From: Saccharothrix luteola
GTDB lineage: Bacteria > Actinomycetota > Actinomycetes > Mycobacteriales > Pseudonocardiaceae
Length of the DNA stretch: 64,000 bases
Direction: 5' to 3'
Assembly: GCF_020859565.1 (NCBI RefSeq)
Contig: NZ_JAJHUO010000026.1
Coordinates: 28,079-92,078, forward strand
The position numbers and the translations under genes are program-made. The notes under the pieces are model-generated. The model was not told the origin of the DNA. It ran no database searches and worked only from the letters and a program-made list of their open reading frames with translations. Positions 25,200 to 33,305 of this stretch are shown here, one piece after another; positions within the stretch are counted from its first letter, which is position 1, and every line of letters begins with the position of its first letter.

Positions 25200-26318
25200 G
25201 TGGAGCACCTGTGGATCGCGGGCGCGGTCGTCTCGGTGGCGGCGCTGGTCTGGCTCATGGTCGGCCGCCGCCGCGGGCGCGGTGTGGTCAAGCCCGTCCT
25301 GCTGAGCGCCATCGGCGCGTTCCTGCTGGTCGCGGGCTGGTTGTTCGCCGCCGACCCGACCGCGCCGAAGCACGAGGCGATCAAGACCGGTGGGCTCGCG
25401 GGCGGCGCGATCGTGGCGCTGTACGCGCTGTGGCTCAACGACCGGAGGCGGCGCACGGACGAGGACCGGCAGCGGATCGAGTCCGAGCGGCAGGCGTTGG
25501 AGAACGCGCGGGCCGAACACGATCGGTCGCGGGTCGCCGATGAGCGGTTCGCCCGATCGGTTGAACTGCTCGGTCACGACGCGGAGCAGGTCCGGGTGGG
25601 CGCGATGCACGGGTTGGCGGGGCTGGCGCGGTCGCGCGCCGAGTACACCCAGACCGTGCTCGACGTGCTGTGCGCGTACCTGCGGCGGCCGTTCGACGAG
25701 ACGTGGACGGACGACGAGGTGGTGGCCCGGGACGAGCGGGAGCTGGAGGTCCGGCTCACCGCCCAGCGCCTGATCGCCGACCTGCTGCCCCACGCCGACA
25801 CCGCCGACGCCCCGCGCTACGACCTGGACCTGACCAGGGCGTACCTGGAGTACTTCGACCTCTCGCACCGCCAGGTCGGCAACCTGACCCTGCGCGCGGC
25901 GCAGCTCCGGGAGTCGAACGCGTTCCACCACACCGTGGTGCACGGCGGCGCGTGGTTCACCGACGCGACCAGCGACGGGCGGCTGTACGCGCACCACGCG
26001 GTCTTCCACGGCAAGGCGTGGTTCAGCCGGTTCAGGTGCCACGACACCGCCGACTTCACGGCCACCAGGTTCCTCGGCCCGAACAAGTTCGCCGGGGTCA
26101 GGTTCACCGCGCCGGTGACGTTCGCGGACTGCGAGTTCGCGGAGCCGATCGACTTCGCGGACGCCAACTTCCGCGGCGGTGTGCGCCTGGAGTTGGCGAA
26201 ACCGCAGCAAGCGCGCACGCACGCCATGTACGTGTCGTTGGAGCACGAGAACGCCCTGCCCGACGGCTGGGTGGTGGAGCGCCGCGACGACCGCGGCCTC
26301 GGACTGGTCAGGAGCTGA
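25200..26318 (+). CDS. membrane-anchored pentapeptide-type protein, copy 1
   Basis: A 372-residue protein. Three hydrophobic segments (about residues 4-22, 32-52 and 63-80, the last GGLAGGAIVALYALWLN) are followed by a charged coiled coil (NDRRRRTDEDRQRIESERQ) and a conserved ADERFARSVELLG..VRVGAMHGLAGLAR block. A C-terminal half has the loose five-residue periodicity of pentapeptide-repeat proteins (FADCEFAEPIDFADANFRGG). Function unknown. Related actinobacterial proteins are annotated only as pentapeptide-containing membrane proteins. The GTG start is provisional: GGGAAG lies about 13 bases upstream. A paralogue follows one base after the stop. Confidence 0.72.
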   Translation: MEHLWIAGAVVSVAALVWLMVGRRRGRGVVKPVLLSAIGAFLLVAGWLFAADPTAPKHEAIKTGGLAGGAIVALYALWLNDRRRRTDEDRQRIESERQALENARAEHDRSRVADERFARSVELLGHDAEQVRVGAMHGLAGLARSRAEYTQTVLDVLCAYLRRPFDETWTDDEVVARDERELEVRLTAQRLIADLLPHADTADAPRYDLDLTRAYLEYFDLSHRQVGNLTLRAAQLRESNAFHHTVVHGGAWFTDATSDGRLYAHHAVFHGKAWFSRFRCHDTADFTATRFLGPNKFAGVRFTAPVTFADCEFAEPIDFADANFRGGVRLELAKPQQARTHAMYVSLEHENALPDGWVVERRDDRGLGLVRS

Positions 26319-26319
26319 C

Positions 26320-27303
26320 GTGCGGGGACGCTGGTTGTTGGTGGCGAGCGTGCTCGCCGCGGTCGTGGTGACGGTCGCGACGACCACCGTGCTCATCCTG
26401 GTCGACCCCAGGCAGCCGAAGGCGGAGGCGATCAAGACCGGCGGGCTGGCCGGCGGCGCGATCGTCGCCCTGTACGCGCTGTGGCTCAACGACCGCAGGC
26501 GGCGCACCGAGGAGGCGCGCCACGACCTGGAGAGCGAGAAGCTCGGCCTGGAGAGCGAGAAGGCCGCCGACGAGCGGTTCGCGCGGGCCGTCGAGCTGCT
26601 CGGCAACGAGGCCGACCAGGTCAGGGTGGGCGCCATGCACGTGCTCGCGGGCTTGGCCCACACCACGCCGCGCTACAAGCAGACCGTGCTGAGCGTGCTG
26701 TGCGCGTACCTGCGGCGGCCGTTCGAGCACGGGGCGATCGACGAGAAGCCCGAGAACCCGGACCAGGCGTTCTTCGGCAAGAAGCGCGAGGTCGAGCCGG
26801 CTCACGACCACGAGATGACCGTCCGGATGACCGCGCAACGGCTCATCACGGACATGCTGCCCTGGGGCGAGGACCCGGACGAATCGCCGTACCAGCTCGA
26901 CCTGACCGGGGCGAAGCTCGTGCACTTCCGGCTGGAGGGCCGCCGGTTCGGCCGGCTGGTCGCCCGTCGGGCGCAGTTCTACGGGATCACGCAGTTCGAG
27001 GAGGCCGAGCTCGGCAAGCCCGCGCTGTTCTCCGGCGCCACGTTCCACGGTCGGGTTAACTTCCGGGACGGGAAGTTCGACGGCGGCATCTCGTTCCAGG
27101 ACACCACGTTCAAGGGGGAGGTCAACGTCACCGGTGCGCGGGTCGGCACGTTCCTGCACGTGTCGCCGCAGCCGCCGGCGCAGCTGGTCGGCGTGCTCGA
27201 AGTGCTGGCCGGCACCGCGTTCCGCAACGACCCCGCGGGCTGGGCGCTAACCGGCGACGGGCAGCCCCCGGCCGGCCTCCAGGACCATGTCCAGCAGGAC
27301 TGA
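26320..27303 (+). CDS. membrane-anchored pentapeptide-type protein, copy 2
   Basis: A 327-residue paralogue of the preceding protein. It shares a nearly identical block AIKTGGLAGGAIVALYALWL and DRRRRT(E), the ADERFARAVELLG..VRVGAMHVLAGLA segment and QTVLSVLCAYLRRPFE. One N-terminal transmembrane helix (about 4-27) replaces the two seen in copy 1. Its C-terminal repeats (FSGATFHGRVNFRDGKFDGG) again have five-residue periodicity. The GTG lies one base after the copy 1 stop, with CAGGAG six bases upstream, so the pair is one operon. The last 57 bases overlap the convergent LysR gene. Retained tandem copies suggest the two proteins work together, perhaps as a hetero-oligomer. Confidence 0.72.
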   Translation: MRGRWLLVASVLAAVVVTVATTTVLILVDPRQPKAEAIKTGGLAGGAIVALYALWLNDRRRRTEEARHDLESEKLGLESEKAADERFARAVELLGNEADQVRVGAMHVLAGLAHTTPRYKQTVLSVLCAYLRRPFEHGAIDEKPENPDQAFFGKKREVEPAHDHEMTVRMTAQRLITDMLPWGEDPDESPYQLDLTGAKLVHFRLEGRRFGRLVARRAQFYGITQFEEAELGKPALFSGATFHGRVNFRDGKFDGGISFQDTTFKGEVNVTGARVGTFLHVSPQPPAQLVGVLEVLAGTAFRNDPAGWALTGDGQPPAGLQDHVQQD

Positions 27304-28131
27304 CGCCGCCGCGCTCACCGTCGGCGCCGTCACCACCGCGGTCTCGGCGGTCGGCGCGTCGACCAGCTCCACGAACCGCGCCCGGGTCTGCTTGGCCGCG
27401 AACGACGCCGGCACCAGCGCCACGCCGAGGCCGAAGCCGACGAAGTCCAGCAGCGAGTGCACGTCGTTGACCTCGACCGCCACCTTCCGGTCCACGCCGG
27501 CGGTGGCCAGCGCGCGGTCCACGTCGTCGCGCGTGCCCCAGTCGGGGTTGAAGTCGACGAACGGCTGACCGGACAGCTCGGCCAGCCGCACCGACTCCCG
27601 TTCGGCGAACGGCAGCTCCGGCGCGCACGCCAGCACCAGCGGTTCACTCGACAGGGTGGACACCGACAGGTCGTCGGCCACCCGCCCGGACGTGACGAAC
27701 GCGAGGTCCAGCCGGCCCGCGCGGACCGAGTCGACCAGTTCGCCCGAGCCCGCCTGGCGCAACCGCAGCTCGACGCCGGGGTGCAGCTCGTGGAACCGGG
27801 CCAGCACGGCGGGCAGGTGCACGGCGTGCAGGCACTGGATGCTGCCGACGGCCAGCGTGCCGCGCAGCAGCCCCTGCACGGCGGCCACCGCGTCACGCGC
27901 GGCGTCGATCGTGCCGAGCACGCGCCGCGCCTCGGCCAGCAGCGCGCGGCCGGCCTGGGTCAGCTCGACCTGCCGGGTGCTGCGCACGAACAGCGGCGCG
28001 CCCAGCTCCACCTCCAGCGCCCGGATCGACGCGGAGAGCCCCGACTGGGCGACGTGCATGCGCCGCGCGGCGCGCGTGAAGTGGCACTCCTCGGCCACGG
28101 CGACGAAGTACTCGAGCTGCCGGAGTTCCAC
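27247..28131 (-). CDS. LysR-family transcriptional regulator
   Basis: A 294-residue regulator. The N-terminal winged helix (1-60) contains FTRAARRMHVAQSGLSASIRALE, and the effector-binding domain spans about 90-285 (LAVGSIQCLHAVHLPAVL, FVTSGRVADDL, GFGLGVALVPASF). It is transcribed divergently from the aldo/keto reductase gene, the usual arrangement for a LysR regulator and its target. An imperfect dyad in the shared gap is the candidate operator. GTG start with a short leader. The gene's 3' end overlaps the end of the pentapeptide copy 2 gene by 57 bases on the opposite strand. The ligand is unknown. Confidence 0.9.
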   Translation of the reverse strand: MELRQLEYFVAVAEECHFTRAARRMHVAQSGLSASIRALEVELGAPLFVRSTRQVELTQAGRALLAEARRVLGTIDAARDAVAAVQGLLRGTLAVGSIQCLHAVHLPAVLARFHELHPGVELRLRQAGSGELVDSVRAGRLDLAFVTSGRVADDLSVSTLSSEPLVLACAPELPFAERESVRLAELSGQPFVDFNPDWGTRDDVDRALATAGVDRKVAVEVNDVHSLLDFVGFGLGVALVPASFAAKQTRARFVELVDAPTAETAVVTAPTVSAAASVLLDMVLEAGRGLPVAG

Positions 28132-28155
28132 GATTCATCACCCGTACTGCTGAAT

Positions 28156-28189
28156 GGCATCAGCTTCTTCTGTTGGACAGCTTAATGCC
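28156..28189. promoter_or_regulatory. candidate LysR operator between divergent genes
   Basis: GGCATCAGCT at 28156 and its near inverted copy AGCTTAATGCC ending at 28189 form an imperfect dyad. Read in one orientation the arms are GGCATCAGCT and GGCATTAAGCT (one insertion). It lies about 25 bases upstream of the LysR start and about 80 bases upstream of the reductase start, where a LysR autoregulatory site is expected. Assignment is by position and symmetry only. Confidence 0.4.
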
Positions 28190-28268
28190 TACCGCCCAAG
28201 CTGGGCGTGCACAAGGACACGCGAGGTCGCGGAGCAGTGGCGATCCGACACAGGAGGTAATACCCACC

Positions 28269-29114
28269 ATGCTGACTCGCCGAATCGGAGGGGTCGAGGT
28301 CAGCGCCATCGGCCTGGGCGCGATGCCGATGTCGCTCGAAGGCCGGCCCGATCGCGACCGGGCGATCGAGACGATCCGCGCCGCCCTGGACAAGGGCGTC
28401 ACGCTGATCGACACGGCGGACGCCTACTCGGCCGACGACCGCGACTTCGGGCACAACGAGGAGCTGATCGCCGAGGCGCTGAAGGGCGTCGACGGCGTCA
28501 TGGTCGCCACCAAAGGCGGCCACACCCGCGTGCCCGGCGGTGGTTGGGAGGTCGACGGGCGCCCGGAGTACCTGAAAGCGGCGTGCGAGGCGTCGTTGCG
28601 CCGCCTCGGCGTGGACGCGATCGACCTCTACCAGTTCCACCGGCCCGACCCGGCCGTGCCGACCGCCGAGTCCGTCGGCGCGCTGGCCGAGCTGCTGGAC
28701 GCGGGCAAGATCAAGCTGGCGGGCGTGTCGAACTTCGACCCCGCGCAGATCCGCGAGGCGAACGACGTCCTCGGCGGCCGGTTGGCGAGCGTGCAGAACC
28801 AGTTCTCGCCCGCGTTCCGCTCCAGCGAGCCGGAACTCGAGCTGTGCGCCGAGCTGGACATCGCGTTCCTGCCGTGGAGCCCGCTCGGCGGCATCAGCGC
28901 GGCCGGGCAGCTCGGCACGCGGTTCGGCGAGTTCGCCGAGGTCGGCCGGGCGCACGGGGTGAGCCCGCAGCAGGTGTGCCTGGCGTGGATGCTCGCCAAG
29001 GCGCCCCAGGTCGTGCCGATCCCGGGTTCGTCGCGGCCGGCGAGCATCGCCGACTCGGCCGACGCCGTGCACCTGCGGCTGTCGGAGGAGGAGCTGAACC
29101 GCCTGGACGGGTGA
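28269..29114 (+). CDS. aldo/keto reductase
   Basis: A 281-residue (beta/alpha)8 NADPH-dependent oxidoreductase. The catalytic tetrad is visible as Asp48 and Tyr53 (IDTADAY), Lys82 (VATKGG) and His124 (LYQFHRPD). The cofactor-binding block IPGSSRPASIADSAD is near the C-terminus. It probably reduces aldehydes or ketones, physiological substrate unknown. The ATG at 28269 has AGGAGGT nine bases upstream, whereas longer in-frame starts fall inside the control region. It is likely regulated by the divergent LysR gene and is followed by a strong hairpin. Confidence 0.92.
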   Translation: MLTRRIGGVEVSAIGLGAMPMSLEGRPDRDRAIETIRAALDKGVTLIDTADAYSADDRDFGHNEELIAEALKGVDGVMVATKGGHTRVPGGGWEVDGRPEYLKAACEASLRRLGVDAIDLYQFHRPDPAVPTAESVGALAELLDAGKIKLAGVSNFDPAQIREANDVLGGRLASVQNQFSPAFRSSEPELELCAELDIAFLPWSPLGGISAAGQLGTRFGEFAEVGRAHGVSPQQVCLAWMLAKAPQVVPIPGSSRPASIADSADAVHLRLSEEELNRLDG

Positions 29115-29136
29115 CACGTGCGGATGCGGCAGCGGA

Positions 29137-29166
29137 CGTCCGGCCTGACGATCTAGGCCGGACGTA
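29137..29166 (+). terminator. perfect hairpin after the aldo/keto reductase
   Basis: ACGTCCGGCCT (29137-29147) and AGGCCGGACGT (29156-29166) give an 11-bp perfect stem with an 8-base loop, 22 bases after the stop codon. There is no U tract. It separates the reductase from the downstream muramidase. Confidence 0.7.
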
Positions 29167-29195
29167 CCAGCACTGCCGACCGAATGGGGGCCTTG

Positions 29196-30002
29196 ATGGC
29201 GGCGCACACCCGACTGCACACCTTGATCACCCGACTGGGTGTCCTCACGATCACGTTGGCGATCGTGCCCGCGCCGGGCGCCGACGCGCTGCCCGAAGGT
29301 TCCGCGGACCACTTCGCGGGCTCGCAGATCGCCAAGCACGAAGGCGGCGACCGCGCGGCGCGGCTCCGCCCGGACGGCTCCGTGCCCGGCATGGACGTCA
29401 GCAGCCATCAAGGCGACGTCGACTGGGCCGGGGCGTGGGCCGACGGCGCGCGGTTCGCCTACGTCAAGGCGACCGAGGGCACCGGGTACCGCAACCCGCA
29501 CTTCGCCCAGCAGTACAACGGGTCCTACGACGTCGGCATGATCCGCGGCGCGTACCACTTCGCGCTGCCGGACCGGTCGGACGGCACGGCGCAGGCCGAC
29601 TTCTTCGCGGCCAACGGCGGCGGCTGGTCGCGTGACGGCAAGACGCTGCCCGGCGCGGTCGACCTGGAGTACAACCCGTACGGCGACACGTGCTACGGCC
29701 TGAGCCAGGTCGCGATGGGCGCCTGGGTGCGCGCGTTCAGCGACCGCTTCGTCCAGCGGACCGGCAGGCACCCGACCATCTACACGTCCACGAGCTGGTG
29801 GAACCGGTGCGTCGGCGAGGCGGACCGGTTCGGCGACACGAGCCCGCTGTGGGTGGCGCACTACGCCGACGAGCTCGGACCGCTGCCGCACGGGTGGGAC
29901 TACCAGACGATCTGGCAGTGGCAGGCCGCCGGGCTGTTCCCCGGCGACCAGAACCTCTTCAACGGCAACGACGAGCAGTTGCTCAGGGTGGCACTCGGGT
30001 AG
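29196..30002 (+). CDS. secreted GH25 muramidase, copy 1
   Basis: A 268-residue 1,4-beta-N-acetylmuramidase (lysozyme M1 type). A Sec signal peptide (about 1-32) ends near GADA. A short segment containing AGSQIAKHEGG is shared with the next gene. The GH25 barrel then shows GMDVSSHQGDVDW (Asp67 in the active site), FAYVKATEG, GAYHFALP and the catalytic DLEYNP, with SWWNRC and WQWQAA near the end. It cleaves the MurNAc-GlcNAc bond of peptidoglycan outside the cell. The ATG at 29196 follows GGGGG by about 8 bases. An ATG four codons earlier is possible. It is about 110 bases upstream of its paralogue. Confidence 0.88.
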   Translation: MAAHTRLHTLITRLGVLTITLAIVPAPGADALPEGSADHFAGSQIAKHEGGDRAARLRPDGSVPGMDVSSHQGDVDWAGAWADGARFAYVKATEGTGYRNPHFAQQYNGSYDVGMIRGAYHFALPDRSDGTAQADFFAANGGGWSRDGKTLPGAVDLEYNPYGDTCYGLSQVAMGAWVRAFSDRFVQRTGRHPTIYTSTSWWNRCVGEADRFGDTSPLWVAHYADELGPLPHGWDYQTIWQWQAAGLFPGDQNLFNGNDEQLLRVALG

Positions 30003-30112
30003 CGACGTTGCTCCGTTTTCGTGACTAATTAACAAGAACCTTGGTGAATTGGTTAGAGGTGCAGGACACTGCCCAACGAGTCAACTCCCTGCACTGGCTC
30101 GAGGAGTCACCC

Positions 30113-30907
30113 ATGAACAACCTCGCACGCACCGCGACCGCTCTCCTGACCGCCGTCGGACTGGCCGTGCTCGGCTTGACAGGCACCGCGCAGGCCGCAC
30201 CCGTCGTCGAAGACCACGCCATGGGCTCGCAGATCGCCAAGCACGAGGGCGGCGGCGGCCGGCGCATCGCCATCCCGACCGACCCGAGCGCCCAGGCCGT
30301 CGTGTACGGCATCGACGTCAGCGGGCACCAGGGCAACGTCGACTGGAACTACTGGTGGGGCCAGGGCAAGCGGTTCGCCTACGTCAAGGCCACCGAGAGC
30401 ACCACCTACCGCAACCCGTACTTCGCCCAGCAGTACAACGGGTCCTACAACGTCGGCATGATCCGCGGCGCGTACCACTTCGCGCTGCCGGACCGGTCCG
30501 CCGGCGCCACCCAGGCCGACTACTTCGTCAACAACGGCGGCGGCTGGTCCCGGGACGGCAAGACCCTGCCCGGCGCGCTGGACATGGAGTACAACCCCTA
30601 CGGCTCCACGTGCTACGGGCTGTCCAAGGCGAGCATGACGGCGTGGATCAAGGCGTTCAGCGACCGCTACCACGCCCGCACCGGCCGCTGGCCGGTCATC
30701 TACACGTCCACGAGCTGGTGGAACCAGTGCGTGAGCGGCGACTTCAGCTCCACCAACCCGCTGTGGGTCGCGCGCTACGCGTCCACCGTCGGCACCCTGC
30801 CGTACGCGTGGCCGTTCTACACGTTCTGGCAGTACTCGTCCTCGCCGATCGACCAGAACCTGTTCAACGGCGCCTACGACCGGCTCCAGGCACTGGCCAA
30901 CGGCTGA
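30113..30907 (+). CDS. secreted GH25 muramidase, copy 2
   Basis: A 264-residue paralogue of the preceding lysozyme. The signal peptide NNLARTATALLTAVGLAVLG ends at AQA, followed by MGSQIAKHEGG as in copy 1. The barrel has GIDVSGHQGNVDW, FAYVKATES, RGAYHFALP and DMEYNP, so both catalytic carboxylates are present. Long stretches match copy 1 exactly (for example FAQQYNGSY and RGAYHFALPDRS), pointing to a fairly recent tandem duplication. The ATG at 30113 has GAGGAG five bases upstream. The gap before it is A/T-rich (TAATTAACAAG near 30027) and probably holds its own promoter. Confidence 0.9.
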   Translation: MNNLARTATALLTAVGLAVLGLTGTAQAAPVVEDHAMGSQIAKHEGGGGRRIAIPTDPSAQAVVYGIDVSGHQGNVDWNYWWGQGKRFAYVKATESTTYRNPYFAQQYNGSYNVGMIRGAYHFALPDRSAGATQADYFVNNGGGWSRDGKTLPGALDMEYNPYGSTCYGLSKASMTAWIKAFSDRYHARTGRWPVIYTSTSWWNQCVSGDFSSTNPLWVARYASTVGTLPYAWPFYTFWQYSSSPIDQNLFNGAYDRLQALANG

Positions 30908-30950
30908 TCACGAGGTGGCCGGCCGGGTCGTCCCCGGCCGGGCCCGCCGA

Positions 30951-31033
30951 CCCCAGGGGCACCGCCCCCGGGGCCGGCCCCCCCCAGGCCCGGGTTTCCC
31001 CGGGGGGGGCGGGGGGCGCCCCCCCCGCCCCCC
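30951..31033. other. extreme G/C homopolymer tract
   Basis: About 80 bases between the second muramidase and the purL stop consist almost wholly of G and C runs, including a run of eight C, a run of eight G, and the palindromic block GGGGGGCGCCCCCC followed by further C runs. It can fold into many overlapping hairpins and may terminate both converging genes. Such tracts are also where sequencing and assembly fail. Its reverse complement resembles the first 35 bases of the window. Confidence 0.6.
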
Positions 31034-31043
31034 CACTCCTCGC

Positions 31044-33305
31044 TCAGTCGAACAGCGCCGGGAGCGTGCCCTCCCAGGCCTCGCGCAGCTCGGCCAGCGG
31101 CAGCGAGCCGAGCCCCTGGATCTCCAGCGCCTCGGACTCCGGGTCGACCACGCCGACCTTGCGCCACGGCAGGCCGCGCGCGGTGCACATGTCGGTGAAC
31201 CGCAGCTCCTCCGTGCGCGGCACGGCCACCAGCACGCGGGCCGTCGACTCGCTGAACAGCTCGGTGAACTTGTCGCCCTCGAGGAACACCCGCGCGCCGA
31301 CCTCGCCGATCAGGCACGTCTCCACCAGCGCCTGCGCCAAGCCGCCGTCGGACAGGTCGTGCGCGGCGGACAGCATGCCGTCGCGCGAACCGGCCACCAG
31401 CACCTCGCCCAGCAGCTTCTCCCGCGCCAGGTCCACCTTCGGCGGCAAACCGCCCAGGTGCCCGTGCACGACGTGCGCCCACTCCGAGCCGCCGAACTCC
31501 TCACGCGTCTCGCCGAGCAGCAGCAGCGTCTCGCCGGCTTCCGCGCCGATCCCCGTCGGGATGCGGCGGCGGACGTCGTCGATCACGCCGAGCACGCCCA
31601 CCACCGGCGTCGGCAGGATCGCCGTCGAACCGGTCTGGTTGTAGAAGCTGACGTTGCCGCCGGTCACCGGGATGCCCAGCTCGACGCACCCGTCCGCGAG
31701 GCCCTTCACGGCCTGCTCGAACTGCCACATCACCGCCGGGTCCTCCGGCGAGCCGAAGTTCAGGCAGTTCGTCACGGCGACCGGCGTCGCGCCCGTGGTG
31801 GCCACGTTCCGGTACGCCTCGGCCAGCGCCAGCTGCGCGCCCGCGTACGGGTCCAGCTTGGTGTAGCGGCCGTTGCAGTCCGTGGACAGCGCCACGCCCC
31901 GGTTGGTCGACTCGTCGATCCGGATCATGCCCGAGTCGGCGGGCTGGGCGAGCACCGTGCCGCCGCGCACGTACCGGTCGTACTGCTGGGTCACCCACCG
32001 CTTCGACGCCAGGTTCGGCGACGCGGCCATGGACTTGACCAGCGGCAGCAGCTCGTCCTCGGCGGGACGGGCCAGCCGGTCCGGCACGTCGGCCTGCACC
32101 GCGTCCTGGTCGGCCGGGCGCTCGATCGGCCGGTGGTACACCGGGCCCTCGTGCGCCACCGTGCGCGGCGGCACGTCCAGCACGACCTCGTCGTGCCAGG
32201 TGATGACCAGCCGGTCGCCCTCGGTGACCTCGCCGATCTCGGTCGCGATGACGTCCCACTTCGCGCAGACCGCCATGAACGCGTCCAGGTCCTCGGGCCG
32301 CACGACCGCGCACATGCGCTCCTGCGACTCGCTGGAGAGGATCTCCGCCGGCGTCATGCCCGACGCGCGCAGGGGCACCCGGTCCAGGTAGACGTGCATG
32401 CCGCCGTCACCGGCGCTGGCCAGCTCCGACGTGGCGCAGGCCAGGCCCGCGCCGCCGAGGTCCTGGATGCCGACGACGATGCGCTCGGCGAACAGCTCCA
32501 GGCAGCACTCGATCAGCACCTTCTCGGTGAACGGGTCGCCGACCTGCACGCTGGGCAGCTTCTTGCGCTTGCCCGCCGTGTCGTCGAACGTCTCGCTCGC
32601 CAGCACGGACACGCCGCCGATGCCGTCCAGGCCCGTGCGGGCGCCGAACAGGATCACCTTGTTGCCGGTGCCCGAGGCGTGCGCCAGGTGCAGGTCCTCG
32701 ACCCGCATCGCGCCCACGCAAAGGGCGTTGACCAGCGGGTTGCCCGCGTAGGTCGCGTCGAACACGACCTCGCCGCCGATGTTGGGCAGGCCCAGGCAGT
32801 TGCCGTAGCCGCCGACGCCCGCCACGATGCCCGGCAGCACGCGCCGGGTGTCGGGCGCGTCGGCCGGCCCGAACCGCAGCGGGTCCATCACGGCCAGCGG
32901 ACGCGCGCCCATCGCGAGGATGTCGCGCACGATGCCGCCCACGCCCGTCGCCGCGCCCTGGTACGGCTCGACGTAGGACGGGTGGTTGTGGCTCTCGGCC
33001 TTGAACGTGATCGCCCAGCCGTCGCCGATGTCGACCACGCCCGCGTTCTCGCCGATGCCCGCGAGCATCTTCGAGCGCATCTCGTCGGTGGTCGTGTCGG
33101 AGAAGTACTTCAGGTGCACCTTGGACGACTTGTAGGAGCAGTGCTCGCTCCACATCACCGAGTACATGGCCAGCTCGGCGTCCGTGGGGCGGCGGCCCAG
33201 GATGTCCTTGATGCGGGCGTACTCGTCGTCCTTCAGGCCCAGCTCCTTGTAGGGCTGCTCCTGGTCGGGCGTGCTCTCGGCGTGCTTGACGGTGTCGACG
33301 GTCAT
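31044..33305 (-). CDS. purL: phosphoribosylformylglycinamidine synthase subunit PurL
   Basis: A 753-residue synthetase subunit, the small PurL form that needs PurS and PurQ. It catalyses ATP-dependent conversion of FGAR to FGAM with ammonia from PurQ. Diagnostic segments are MWSEHCSYKSS (His55), ESHNHPSYVEPYQGAATGVGG, the second-half ATP-site counterpart LPTPVVGVLG and the C-terminal AHDLSDGGLAQAL. Length is normal. The ATG shares one base with the purQ stop (TGATG), completing the coupled order purS-purQ-purL. An upstream extension of the open frame lies antisense to purQ codons and is not real. Confidence 0.97.
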   Translation of the reverse strand: MTVDTVKHAESTPDQEQPYKELGLKDDEYARIKDILGRRPTDAELAMYSVMWSEHCSYKSSKVHLKYFSDTTTDEMRSKMLAGIGENAGVVDIGDGWAITFKAESHNHPSYVEPYQGAATGVGGIVRDILAMGARPLAVMDPLRFGPADAPDTRRVLPGIVAGVGGYGNCLGLPNIGGEVVFDATYAGNPLVNALCVGAMRVEDLHLAHASGTGNKVILFGARTGLDGIGGVSVLASETFDDTAGKRKKLPSVQVGDPFTEKVLIECCLELFAERIVVGIQDLGGAGLACATSELASAGDGGMHVYLDRVPLRASGMTPAEILSSESQERMCAVVRPEDLDAFMAVCAKWDVIATEIGEVTEGDRLVITWHDEVVLDVPPRTVAHEGPVYHRPIERPADQDAVQADVPDRLARPAEDELLPLVKSMAASPNLASKRWVTQQYDRYVRGGTVLAQPADSGMIRIDESTNRGVALSTDCNGRYTKLDPYAGAQLALAEAYRNVATTGATPVAVTNCLNFGSPEDPAVMWQFEQAVKGLADGCVELGIPVTGGNVSFYNQTGSTAILPTPVVGVLGVIDDVRRRIPTGIGAEAGETLLLLGETREEFGGSEWAHVVHGHLGGLPPKVDLAREKLLGEVLVAGSRDGMLSAAHDLSDGGLAQALVETCLIGEVGARVFLEGDKFTELFSESTARVLVAVPRTEELRFTDMCTARGLPWRKVGVVDPESEALEIQGLGSLPLAELREAWEGTLPALFD

